Positions 26,372-35,420 of a stretch of 64,000 bases of DNA are shown in pieces. The translations under genes and the position numbers were made by a program. The stretch's first letter is position 1, and every line of letters begins with the position of its first letter. A model generated the notes under the pieces. That model saw nothing but the letters and a program-made list of their open reading frames with translations. It searched no databases and was not told the DNA's origin. This stretch comes from Bacteroidota bacterium (GTDB taxonomy: Bacteria; Bacteroidota; Bacteroidia; Flavobacteriales_E; Vicingaceae), in the NCBI GenBank assembly GCA_013112545.1, contig JABFGJ010000004.1, positions 124,001-188,000 of the forward strand, given 5' to 3'.

Positions 26372-29076
26372 AAAAGTTTGAATTTAAGAAGCTTTTACCT
26401 CATATAACCGCAATTGTTATATTCATAAGCTTGTCATTAGTCTATTTTTATCCTGTATTGCAAGGGTTTAAATTAAAACAAGGCGATATAGAAAAGCATA
26501 AATCAATGGCGCATGAATACAAAAGCCATCTAGAAAAATATGACGAACCAGCATTGTGGTCAGGAAATATGTTTGCAGGTATGCCAACATATTTGACTTC
26601 TAATGTTAAATATGATTTGAGTATAGCTTCTGCTTTTAATGCGGTTTATAAATTATGGTTACCTCATCCTGCAAGTACCTTATTTGCTTACTTTATAGGT
26701 TTTTATATCTTACTTCTTTGTTTGCGAATAAATCCCTGGCTCTCCATTGTGGGAGCTATTGCTTTTGCTCTTTCTTCTTATTTTTTGATAATTATTGAAG
26801 CAGGGCACACCTCTAAAACATATGCTATTGGTTATATGGCTCCAATACTTGGAGGGTTTATTCTTTCCTTAAGGGGAAACATAAAATTGGGCTTTATTTT
26901 AATTGCCATATTTACAGCGGCACAAGTATATGTTAATCACCTTCAGATATCTTATTATTTGTTTTTTATTTTATTAGCTATTTGGGTTACGGAACTTATA
27001 TATCAATTCAAATCTGGAGAGTTAAAATCATTTTTTAAGAGAACATCTTTTATAGCTTTAGCTGCGATTTTAGGAATCTTACCTAATCTTGGACCACTTT
27101 TAGTTACTTATGAATACTCGAAAGTTTCAACTAGAGGGGGGTCTGATATTACGATAAGCCCTCATGGAGATGCTGATTTACATGTTAATGAAAAAGGTTT
27201 AGACAAAGCATATATAACTCAGTGGAGTTACGGAATAGATGAAACTTGGACATTACTAAGCCCAAATATTAAAGGAGGCTCATCTTATCCGATTTTAGCA
27301 AAAGAAAAAGAAGTTGAAAGATTAAGAAAAGAAGATCCTCGATTTTTTAATGTTGTTGTTGAGGAATATCAAAAACATCAAAATGCAATTTCTGGTTATT
27401 TTGGTAATCAACCGATAGTTTCTGGGCCAGTTTATATTGGTGTAATCCTCGTTTTATTAGCTTTATTAGCCCTCATCTTTGTCAAGGATCGTTTAGTATA
27501 TGGATTAGGAGCAGTTACACTCTTAGCTATATTATTGAGTTGGGGTAAGAATATGATGGGCTTAACCGAGTTTTTTATTGATTATATACCAGGGTACAAT
27601 AAGTTTAGAGCAGTTGCTATGATATTAGTTATCGTAGAATTAACTATTCCTTTAATGGCAATTCTATTTCTAAACCACTTGATGAATAAACGAGAAGAGC
27701 TTATCAAAGAAAAGAAAAAACTTTTTATAATATTGGGCGTTTTTGTTGCTGTTTTGGTTTTGTTTTATGCATCACCTAGCACTTTTGTTGACTTAACAAG
27801 TAATAAAGAAGAAGCTTTACTTAATGCCAGAGCCAACACTAGTAATACAGGATATAATCTAGAGTCTGAACTTATATCTTACCGATCTGATATAGTGTCC
27901 AGTAGCATTTTATACAGTTTAAAATTTGTTTTATTAGCTATTATATTACTAGTACTTTTTGTGATGGGAAAAATAAAACAAAAAGTATTGATTATTGGTA
28001 TTGGGGTCTTAGTAATTGTCGATTTGTGGAGTGTAGATAAGGAGTATTTGAATAACGAAACTAAACCCAATGTTTCTAAGACTTCATCTGATAGATATCT
28101 CAGTTGGATTAAACCCAATGAGTTTTCAGTTCCATATACTCCTTCACCTGTAGATGTTCAAATTTTTCAGAATGAATCTAGATTAAATCCTGAAATTCAA
28201 AAGAATATACAGAATAGGGTAAACGAATTGAAGAAAGAAAATTCTCGATTTGATCAACGAAAGATGATTGACATAGAGTATAGCGAACTGATGGAAGCCA
28301 CTCACTATCGGGTTTTAAATACAAATGCGCGATTAGATCAAGATGTAAGAACACCCTATTTTCATAAAACTCTAGGTGGCTATCATGGTGCGAAAATGAA
28401 AAGGTATCAAGATATCGTTGATTTTTATCTAGGAATAGAACATTATCAATTGAAACAAGTATTGGCACAAGGAGGGCAAGCAGGTTTGGCACAATATATA
28501 CCAACTATGAATATAACCAACATGCTTAACGCAAAATACATCATTGGCCCTAATCCAGACCCAAAAGTTCAAGAAAAGCTATACTTGAATAATTATGCAC
28601 AGGGCAATGCTTGGTTTATTAGCAAAGCGATTGTAGTTCCTAATGCTGATTCAGCAATTTTAGGTTTAGAAAAGTTAGACACTAATAATGAAATAATTGT
28701 TGAAAAAGGAGACCTGAATGATATTCAACTTAAAAATCAATATGATAAATCAGGAAAAATTGAATTGACAGAATATCAACCAAATTATTTAAGATATAAA
28801 TACTCGACAAACTCAACTCAATTGGCTGTATTTTCTGAGATTTATTATGCCGATGGATGGAAGGCTTATGTCAATGAAAAAGAAGTACCGTATTTTAGAG
28901 CAAATTATATTTTAAGAGCAATGGAAGTTCCACAAGGGGAAGGAGTAATTGAATTTAAGTTTGAGCCAGAAACTTATATCATTGGTAAATACTTAACAGT
29001 AGCCTCCTCATTAGTTATTCTATTATTAATTGGAGGGTTTGTTTATTCTGAATTCAAAGAAGAAAAAGAAAGTTGA
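26368..29076 (+). CDS. YfhO family membrane protein
   Basis: This 902-residue polytopic protein has about twelve transmembrane segments, most in the first 530 residues, one near 865-890, and a large soluble loop (about 550-860). Members of this family resemble GT-C glycosyltransferases that use polyprenyl-linked sugars; B. subtilis YfhO modifies lipoteichoic acid. A GT-C-like acidic loop follows the first helix (KHKSMAHEYKSHLEKYDEPALWSGNMFAGMP). The acceptor in this Gram-negative is unknown. It overlaps the following glycosyltransferase start as TTGA, which ties it to the glycan locus. Confidence 0.87.
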   Translation: MKKFEFKKLLPHITAIVIFISLSLVYFYPVLQGFKLKQGDIEKHKSMAHEYKSHLEKYDEPALWSGNMFAGMPTYLTSNVKYDLSIASAFNAVYKLWLPHPASTLFAYFIGFYILLLCLRINPWLSIVGAIAFALSSYFLIIIEAGHTSKTYAIGYMAPILGGFILSLRGNIKLGFILIAIFTAAQVYVNHLQISYYLFFILLAIWVTELIYQFKSGELKSFFKRTSFIALAAILGILPNLGPLLVTYEYSKVSTRGGSDITISPHGDADLHVNEKGLDKAYITQWSYGIDETWTLLSPNIKGGSSYPILAKEKEVERLRKEDPRFFNVVVEEYQKHQNAISGYFGNQPIVSGPVYIGVILVLLALLALIFVKDRLVYGLGAVTLLAILLSWGKNMMGLTEFFIDYIPGYNKFRAVAMILVIVELTIPLMAILFLNHLMNKREELIKEKKKLFIILGVFVAVLVLFYASPSTFVDLTSNKEEALLNARANTSNTGYNLESELISYRSDIVSSSILYSLKFVLLAIILLVLFVMGKIKQKVLIIGIGVLVIVDLWSVDKEYLNNETKPNVSKTSSDRYLSWIKPNEFSVPYTPSPVDVQIFQNESRLNPEIQKNIQNRVNELKKENSRFDQRKMIDIEYSELMEATHYRVLNTNARLDQDVRTPYFHKTLGGYHGAKMKRYQDIVDFYLGIEHYQLKQVLAQGGQAGLAQYIPTMNITNMLNAKYIIGPNPDPKVQEKLYLNNYAQGNAWFISKAIVVPNADSAILGLEKLDTNNEIIVEKGDLNDIQLKNQYDKSGKIELTEYQPNYLRYKYSTNSTQLAVFSEIYYADGWKAYVNEKEVPYFRANYILRAMEVPQGEGVIEFKFEPETYIIGKYLTVASSLVILLLIGGFVYSEFKEEKES

Positions 29077-30374
29077 AACGCGTTTTAATCATCGCCTATT
29101 ATTGGCCTCCAAGTGCAGGCTCGGGAGTGCAACGTTGGTTAAAATTCACAAAATATTTACCTGAATTTGGTTGGCAGCCAGTAGTTTTTACTCCAGACAA
29201 TCCTAGTTTCGAACTTAAGGATGAAGGCTTATTGAAAGAGGTTCCCAAAGATGCCGAAATTTTAAAAATTCCAATTTGGGAACCATATAGTTTACACAAT
29301 AAGATTCTTGGAAATAAAAAAAAGAATGAAAGTAATGCGGGGATAGTAGCATCTCCAAAAACTGGCTTTTCTGCTAAGTTATCAAACTGGATAAGGGGAA
29401 ACATATTTATTCCAGATCCAAAAATATTTTGGAAAAAACCAGCAGTTAAATTTCTAAACAGATATTTAAAGCAAAACCCAGTAGATGTTATAATTTCAAC
29501 AGGAACACCTCATAGTATGCACCTGATTGCAAAAGCAGTGGCAAAAACTAATAATCTACCTTGGCTTGCAGATTTTAGAGATCCCTGGAGCAAACTTGAT
29601 ATGCTTCAAAGCTATAGCATAACTGCTTCAAATTTTAAAAAATATCAGAAACTAGAAAAAGGGGTTTTAGAAGCTGCAGATTTATGTGTTACTACATCCC
29701 GTGTTTGGAAAGATGATTTTAAAAAATTAGGGGCAAAAAAATCAATTTGCATCACGAATGGGTACGACAAAAGTGATTTTAATTTTGAGATTGAACCATA
29801 TCAAAATTTTGTAATTAGTCATTTTGGCTTATTAAATCATTTGAGAAACCCAAAAGAATTATGGCAGGCTTTAGCTGAATTGTGCCATGAGAATGAATCG
29901 TTTTCAAAAGATTTGAAAATCCATTTAGGAGGTTCTATTTCAGATGAGAATATTGAACACATTAAAAAGCACACTATTTTGGCGAATCATTTAGTTATTT
30001 TTGATTATTTAAGCCACCAGCGTGTAATAGAAGAGTACCTTAAGTCTTCGGTATTACTTTTATTGTTGTTTAACTCAGAGAGCGGGATTGGTAATATACC
30101 TGGAAAACTGTTTGAATATTTAGCAGCACAAAAACCGATATTAGCATTTGGCGCCGGAGCAGGAGATACTAAAGAAATTATAGAGAGCTGTAGAGTTGGT
30201 AGTTACTTTAACTATAAAGAATCCAATGTTGAAGAAATTAAAAGTACACTACTCGAAATGTATAAGAACTTTAAAAAAGACGAAACATATAATGCGGTAG
30301 AAATAGAGCGTTATAGTCGTCAAAGTTTGACAAAAGATTTGGCTCAAGAATTAAATAAACTAATTGAAAAATAA
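29073..30374 (+). CDS. GT-B glycosyltransferase, family 4-like
   Basis: This 433-residue cytoplasmic protein starts with the GT4-type N-terminal strand and loop KRVLIIAYYWPPSAGSGVQRW (Gly-rich acceptor side). The C-terminal donor side contains GIGNIPGKLFEYLAAQKPILA, the conserved nucleotide-sugar motif with Glu. The start is TTG at 29073, overlapping the TGA of the YfhO gene. It is the first enzyme of the 29-42 kb glycan locus and probably adds a sugar to a lipid-linked repeat unit; the donor cannot be told from sequence alone. Confidence 0.88.
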   Translation: MKRVLIIAYYWPPSAGSGVQRWLKFTKYLPEFGWQPVVFTPDNPSFELKDEGLLKEVPKDAEILKIPIWEPYSLHNKILGNKKKNESNAGIVASPKTGFSAKLSNWIRGNIFIPDPKIFWKKPAVKFLNRYLKQNPVDVIISTGTPHSMHLIAKAVAKTNNLPWLADFRDPWSKLDMLQSYSITASNFKKYQKLEKGVLEAADLCVTTSRVWKDDFKKLGAKKSICITNGYDKSDFNFEIEPYQNFVISHFGLLNHLRNPKELWQALAELCHENESFSKDLKIHLGGSISDENIEHIKKHTILANHLVIFDYLSHQRVIEEYLKSSVLLLLLFNSESGIGNIPGKLFEYLAAQKPILAFGAGAGDTKEIIESCRVGSYFNYKESNVEEIKSTLLEMYKNFKKDETYNAVEIERYSRQSLTKDLAQELNKLIEK

Positions 30375-30375
30375 T

Positions 30376-31347
30376 ATGTGCGCTTTTTTATCAAAACTAC
30401 TAGACGCTCCCACAGAGCCTAAAGGGAAAGCTTTTGAAGATCCTATATTTCTATTAGGTATTATGAGAAGTGGCACAACTTTATTGATGAATATTTTATC
30501 TGAGCATCCTCAATTATTGAAAGTTGGATTTGAATTAAATAAAGTATGGACTGAAATTGGAGGAGCACCTTGTTCTGAAACTTGTGAAGCTAGAACGGAT
30601 GAAGATTTTAATTCCGTTTACACAAACAATATGACATCTTACTTTACAAAATACATAGAGGAATCTAAAAGTATTAAAAGGCATTTAGCAAGGTATTCTG
30701 CAAAAAGGCATCACGGTTCAGGTGGGGTTTTTTACGATTGGGATAATATAAGATTGATGAATAAATCACCACATTTATCAAATAAAGTGAAGTATATTCA
30801 TGCAATGTATCCTAATGCAAAATTTGTAGTGATTATGCGTTCACTTGAAGGACAAGTATCTAGTATGAAAATGCATTTTTTAAAACTAAATAAATCAAGC
30901 AATTGGAGTTTTTATTTACCAAATAACAAAACATCATGTTGGACAAATATTAAAGGTAAGGTATCAGCTGATTATGACCCTGAAAGGTTATTTCCAAGTA
31001 ACTTTAATTTACTTTCCGAAGCTTGGTTAAGGTTAAATACTAAAATCCTAAAGGATTTAGAAGGGATTCCACAAGATCAAAAGTATTTGTTATCATATGA
31101 AGAATTGATGGCAAATCAAGAAAGAAAACTAAAGGATGTGTTTGAATTTCTAAAACTTGAAAAACAACACAATGCAAAAGTTGAAAAAATTATTAAAAAA
31201 AATAGGCGAATACATAACACAACAACAAAAGGCAATCCAATTGATAAATGGAAAAAGTATTTAGATGAATTTGAAATTGATAGTCTTGTAAATTTTAAAA
31301 ATGAGCATGAATCTGATATTGAGTTTGTAATTGAAAAATTTAAATAA
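30376..31347 (+). CDS. Sulfotransferase family protein
   Basis: This 323-residue protein has the PAPS 5'-phosphosulfate-binding loop FLLGIMRSGTTLL near residues 25-37 and the 3'-phosphate region (FVVIMRSLEGQVSS). C-terminal SYEELMANQERKLKDVFEFL is also typical of bacterial sulfotransferases of the Sulfotransfer_3 type. It should transfer sulfate from PAPS to a sugar hydroxyl. ATG at 30376, one base after the preceding stop, is preferred to the TTG at 30364. Its place between two glycosyltransferases suggests a sulfated surface glycan. Confidence 0.88.
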   Translation: MCAFLSKLLDAPTEPKGKAFEDPIFLLGIMRSGTTLLMNILSEHPQLLKVGFELNKVWTEIGGAPCSETCEARTDEDFNSVYTNNMTSYFTKYIEESKSIKRHLARYSAKRHHGSGGVFYDWDNIRLMNKSPHLSNKVKYIHAMYPNAKFVVIMRSLEGQVSSMKMHFLKLNKSSNWSFYLPNNKTSCWTNIKGKVSADYDPERLFPSNFNLLSEAWLRLNTKILKDLEGIPQDQKYLLSYEELMANQERKLKDVFEFLKLEKQHNAKVEKIIKKNRRIHNTTTKGNPIDKWKKYLDEFEIDSLVNFKNEHESDIEFVIEKFK

Positions 31348-31384
31348 TATATTTGATTAAGAAAATAACTAAAACGAAATCAAA

Positions 31385-32611
31385 ATGACTAAACTTTTAC
31401 TAAGCGCCTTTGGGATAATACTTTTTATTTCAACAAGTCAAGCACAAGTATGGACTCAGAAAGCTAATTTTCCAGGTCATGCAAGAGTAAATCCAATTGT
31501 TTTTGAGATGGGAGGAAAGGGCTATCTTTATGGGGGAGCTAGCAATGTTTTAGCACAAACATCAACAGTTTATAAAGATCTTTGGGAGTATAACCCTGTA
31601 ACTGATACATGGATACAACTTGCAAATTCAAACTCAAGTGGAATTGTAGCTGGTATCGGTTTTTCTTATAACAATGAAGGTTATGTTGGTTTAGGCTGGG
31701 ATGGATCTACAAATCATTCAGGGATTTATAAATATAGTCGTACTACTAATAGTTGGTCTTTTGTTACAAATTACGCTGGACAAGGTGTTAGAAATTCATA
31801 TTTTGCTTTAGTTGGGAATTTGCTTTATGTTGCAGCTGGAAGTGATGTAATATCTAGCTCTACTAGTATAATTAGGAAAGATTTTTGGACATATAATCTA
31901 AATACTAACCAGTGGATTCAATTGTCTGATTTACCATTTGGTAAAAGATCATCTGGTATTTCTTTTTCTCATGGGATTAATTTATACTTCGGGTTTGGAA
32001 CTGATGGTACAACTGGTAATAACAAAAAGGATTTATGGCAATATAATACTCAAACAGCAGTATGGACTCAAATTATAGGTTTTCCAGGTGTTCCACGAAT
32101 TCACCCTACAATATCAAAAGTTTATAATAAAGTTATTATAGGAGGTGGGCATCAATTTGGTGTTGGTCAAGAATTATTAGATTATTATGAATTAGATCTA
32201 AATACAATGACATGGAAATCAATAACTAGTTTTACAAATGGTCAAAGATCTTTAAGTAAATCGATTGATATAAATAATAAAGCTTATATCCTTTGTGGTA
32301 ATAATGTTCAGAATAGTGCATTAAAAGATGTTTGGGAATTAAGCTATAGTTCAGTGGGACTAGAAACTATTGAAAATATAGAGTTTAAAATATACCCACA
32401 ACCTGTTTCTAATCAATTGTTTATTGAGTCGGGCACTGATGTAGAACTGCTTGTTCAGATGTATGATTTAAATGGTAGGGTTGTGATTCAAAAAAAAATA
32501 GATAATCAATTTAACATGCTTGATGTCACAGCAATAAAGTCAGGAATGTATCATTTGAAAATAATATCAAACCAGAAATCTATATCTAAAAAAATTATTA
32601 TTTCTCACTAA
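31385..32611 (+). CDS. Kelch-repeat protein with T9SS sorting domain
   Basis: This 408-residue protein has a signal peptide (ending STSQAQ, about residue 20), about six Kelch-type blades with repeated DLWEYNPVTDTWIQL, DFWTYNLNTNQWIQL and DLWQYNTQTAVWTQI patterns, and a C-terminal T9SS type A domain (from about 335: FKIYPQPVSNQLFIESG). It should be a cell-surface or secreted beta-propeller. Finding a T9SS cargo gene inside a glycan locus is unusual; it may bind the glycan. It is separated from neighbours by short gaps and may have its own promoter. Confidence 0.88.
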   Translation: MTKLLLSAFGIILFISTSQAQVWTQKANFPGHARVNPIVFEMGGKGYLYGGASNVLAQTSTVYKDLWEYNPVTDTWIQLANSNSSGIVAGIGFSYNNEGYVGLGWDGSTNHSGIYKYSRTTNSWSFVTNYAGQGVRNSYFALVGNLLYVAAGSDVISSSTSIIRKDFWTYNLNTNQWIQLSDLPFGKRSSGISFSHGINLYFGFGTDGTTGNNKKDLWQYNTQTAVWTQIIGFPGVPRIHPTISKVYNKVIIGGGHQFGVGQELLDYYELDLNTMTWKSITSFTNGQRSLSKSIDINNKAYILCGNNVQNSALKDVWELSYSSVGLETIENIEFKIYPQPVSNQLFIESGTDVELLVQMYDLNGRVVIQKKIDNQFNMLDVTAIKSGMYHLKIISNQKSISKKIIISH

Positions 32612-32684
32612 AAGATTAATTATCACTAATTCTAATTTTAATGTCAATAATATTGCTTTTTTTGTATAAAAGTAAATATTTAAA

Positions 32685-33917
32685 TTGTTGAACAATTTCT
32701 TAAATAAGTTAGCATTAAATTTTAAAAAAGCAGAGTTAAAATTTAAAGAGTGGAAGTATATTTTTCCTGATTTTTTATTTTTTTTTCTATCGTCTAAAAA
32801 GAAGTCAAATTCTTCTTCAATAATCTTTGTTGGAACAGTAATGCATGGAAGAATTGCTAGAATTGCAAAATGGATTAAAAGGGAAGATAATAGAATGCTA
32901 ATTTTAGTTTGTAGTGAAAATGGATTTGCTCATAAACTTTCAAATGATTCTTTTGATAATGTTTATTTGTTTAGAAATAAATGGCATTTAAAAAAGATAC
33001 TTCATAATTTAGATCATTCTACAAATATATTTCACTTATTTGGACCGCCTTATATAGCTGCTTACGAAGCTGTAAAAGAAGTCAAATTAGGGTTTAAAGT
33101 TTTCGATTACCAAGACCTAATGATTACTAATTTCGGCTTAACACCACCATTCAATTATATGAAAAATGAGTTGATTAAAGAAGAGATTATTCTAAAAACA
33201 GTAAATGGAATAGTAAATCATTCACTTGAATTACAAGCTGCTAAGAAATATTATGGAAAAATAAATGCCAAGAAACTATTTTTCCCAAATTATACAGACA
33301 ACGATTTCTTTCAATTAAAGAAGAAAACATTAAACAATGAAATTCATTTGGTTTATGTGGGTAGTATCCATTCTGCTTATCGGAATAAAGATTATTTTGG
33401 AGGAACTCAACTTCATTGGTTAATTAAAACTTTAAATGAACAAAAAATACATTTACATATATATCCTGCTCCAACTAACTTAAAAGAGCATATTGTAGAT
33501 TATATTGAGATGGATAAAAGTTTGCCTTATTTTCATTTACACGAATCGATAAGTCAATCAGACTTATCGAAAGAGTTGGTAAACTTTGATTTTGGAATAC
33601 TCCCATTTTTTCACCGAACAAATAAAAAATCTGATAACAAAAGGATTTATTCTACTACTTTAAAAATGTTTAATTTTTTTGAAGCAGGTTTGCCAATTAT
33701 AATAGGAGAAGATGTAAATTTTCAAAATTTTATGGCAAATAAATATGGTGGTGGAATTAAAGCAAGTTGGGATGATTTTCATCACCTAAAACCATTAATA
33801 GAAAAAAATAATTATGAAAGTTTGGTTAATTCAATTGAGAAAAAAAGAAATAATCTATCTTTAAAAAATAAGATTAATAAATTATTGGATTTTTATAATT
33901 TAATTGGGGAAGAATAA
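32685..33917 (+). CDS. GT-B fold glycosyltransferase
   Basis: This 410-residue protein shows the two Rossmann-like halves of GT-B enzymes. The C-terminal half begins at EIHLVYVGSIHSAYRNKDYF and holds TTLKMFNFFEAGLPIIIGE, the donor-binding motif with the conserved Glu. No signal peptide is present, so it is cytoplasmic or membrane-associated. The start is TTG (32685 or 32688), as the first in-frame ATG lies about 50 residues in. Base composition is even more AT-rich than neighbours, as often seen in surface-glycan genes. The donor is unknown. Confidence 0.8.
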   Translation: MLNNFLNKLALNFKKAELKFKEWKYIFPDFLFFFLSSKKKSNSSSIIFVGTVMHGRIARIAKWIKREDNRMLILVCSENGFAHKLSNDSFDNVYLFRNKWHLKKILHNLDHSTNIFHLFGPPYIAAYEAVKEVKLGFKVFDYQDLMITNFGLTPPFNYMKNELIKEEIILKTVNGIVNHSLELQAAKKYYGKINAKKLFFPNYTDNDFFQLKKKTLNNEIHLVYVGSIHSAYRNKDYFGGTQLHWLIKTLNEQKIHLHIYPAPTNLKEHIVDYIEMDKSLPYFHLHESISQSDLSKELVNFDFGILPFFHRTNKKSDNKRIYSTTLKMFNFFEAGLPIIIGEDVNFQNFMANKYGGGIKASWDDFHHLKPLIEKNNYESLVNSIEKKRNNLSLKNKINKLLDFYNLIGEE

Positions 33918-33921
33918 ATTA

Positions 33922-34416
33922 ATGAATATGATTAATATAGATAAAGTAAAACTAGGAGACAATGTAGAAATTCACCCATTAGCATTAGTAGAGGACGGTG
34001 TGAGCATTGGTGATAATACGAAAATTGGACCTTTTTGTATAGTTAGAACAGGAGCTAGAATTGGAAAAAACTGCAAATTTACTGCTTATTGTGAAATACG
34101 AAACAATGTAATAATTGGTGATAATACTTCTTTTGGTAGCCGTTGTACTATATCTGCAGATGCTGAAATAGGAAATAATGTAACAATAAAATATAGTTTT
34201 GTTTTAACTGATACACCTGACTTAAAAGAAGGAGATGTTAAAGTAGTTGGAAAAATTGGAGATGGGACATTAATTGGTGCAAATGTAACTTTGATGCCAG
34301 GTTTTAATATTGGAGAAAATGCAATCATTGGAGCTTGTTCGCAAGTGAGAAGCAATGTAGGTGACAATGAAGTTTGGTTTGGCAGTCCTGCAAAATTATT
34401 CAAGAAGAATAATTAG
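33922..34416 (+). CDS. Left-handed beta-helix (hexapeptide) acyltransferase-like protein
   Basis: This 164-residue protein is almost entirely hexapeptide repeats (DGVSIGDNTKIGPFCIV, ARIGKNCKF, NVIIGDNTSF), forming a left-handed beta-helix, and ends with the common FGSPAKLFKK tail seen in sugar O- or N-acetyltransferases of the WbbJ/WlbB type. ATG at 33922 is used because it lies just after the previous stop; a second ATG at 33928 is also possible. Likely acetyl-CoA-dependent acylation of an amino or hydroxyl group on a nucleotide sugar made in this locus. Confidence 0.85.
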   Translation: MNMINIDKVKLGDNVEIHPLALVEDGVSIGDNTKIGPFCIVRTGARIGKNCKFTAYCEIRNNVIIGDNTSFGSRCTISADAEIGNNVTIKYSFVLTDTPDLKEGDVKVVGKIGDGTLIGANVTLMPGFNIGENAIIGACSQVRSNVGDNEVWFGSPAKLFKKNN

Positions 34417-34417
34417 T

Positions 34418-35344
34418 ATGAAATTAAGTCAGATTTTAGATTATCTTAAAGACGAAAATATTCCATTTCATGTTGTCCATGAAATGGAGTTAGATGTTTC
34501 CCCTTCCAACTTTAAGAAGTTTATAGAGAATGGTATATATCATATAACAAGTGGTTTTAATGGGGACTTGAACTCCATTAAAAATAGTGTAATCATTTGC
34601 GACCAAGAGTTAGAAAATGAAAATACTCAGTTGATAGTTGATAATCCACAGTTGGTTCATTATATGGTTGTTGGTCTTTTTAAAGAAAAGCAAGTTAACT
34701 CAATTCATCCAACTGCAATAATTCACCCTAAAGCTAAAATTGGGCAAAATGTACATATTGGAGAATATAGTATAGTTAAAGAAGCTATTATAGAAGATAA
34801 TGTCAGAATTGAGTCACATGTTGTAATTTATAATAAAGTTCACATCAAAAAAGGCACCTTTATAGATAGTAATAGTTGCATAGGACCTGGTGGTTTAGTT
34901 TGGGTTTGGAATGACAAAGGTGAGCGAATAGTTCAGCCACAAATTGGAGGAGTTATTATAGAAGAAGATTGTCACTTAGGAACTGATATAACTATCGTAA
35001 GGGGCTCTTTAGCAGAAGATACTAGAATTGGTAGAGGAACAGTTATAGCACATGGATCTAAAATAGGACATGGGTCTGATATTGGAGAAATGGTTCACAT
35101 GGCAAATAATATTAGCATTGCAGGAAATACTGTAATTGGAAATAGATCATTCTTTGGAAGCGGGAGCGTTGTTCCTCCTAACGTTAAGATTCCTGCAAAT
35201 ACAGTTATTGGGGCAGGAGCAATGGTTAATAAGAATTTTAAAGAAGAATACTTAACTCTTGTAGGTGTACCAGCAAAAATTCTCTACAAAGAAAACTTTA
35301 AATCAAAAGGTAAAGGAACTCCTGTTCCATTTAAGAAGAATTGA
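34418..35344 (+). CDS. LpxD-like N-acyltransferase paralog
   Basis: This 308-residue protein combines an N-terminal non-helix domain (residues 1-90, as in LpxD) with a hexapeptide beta-helix (about 98-280). The segment KIGHGSDIGEMVHMANNISIAGN aligns with the LpxD catalytic segment IAHNVxIGxxxxIA; the His is kept. A QPQIGGVIIEEDCHLG stretch also resembles LpxD. Core LpxD is normally near lpxA and fabZ, so this copy inside a glycan locus is more likely a nucleotide-sugar acyltransferase. It begins one base after the preceding stop (ATG at 34418). Confidence 0.83.
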   Translation: MKLSQILDYLKDENIPFHVVHEMELDVSPSNFKKFIENGIYHITSGFNGDLNSIKNSVIICDQELENENTQLIVDNPQLVHYMVVGLFKEKQVNSIHPTAIIHPKAKIGQNVHIGEYSIVKEAIIEDNVRIESHVVIYNKVHIKKGTFIDSNSCIGPGGLVWVWNDKGERIVQPQIGGVIIEEDCHLGTDITIVRGSLAEDTRIGRGTVIAHGSKIGHGSDIGEMVHMANNISIAGNTVIGNRSFFGSGSVVPPNVKIPANTVIGAGAMVNKNFKEEYLTLVGVPAKILYKENFKSKGKGTPVPFKKN

Positions 35345-35420
35345 ATAGTGTAGCTATGTTAATCCTAATGCTATTCTTAATTTTACGTTTCGAATTTTTA
35401 AATAATTCAATTAAGAGTCA

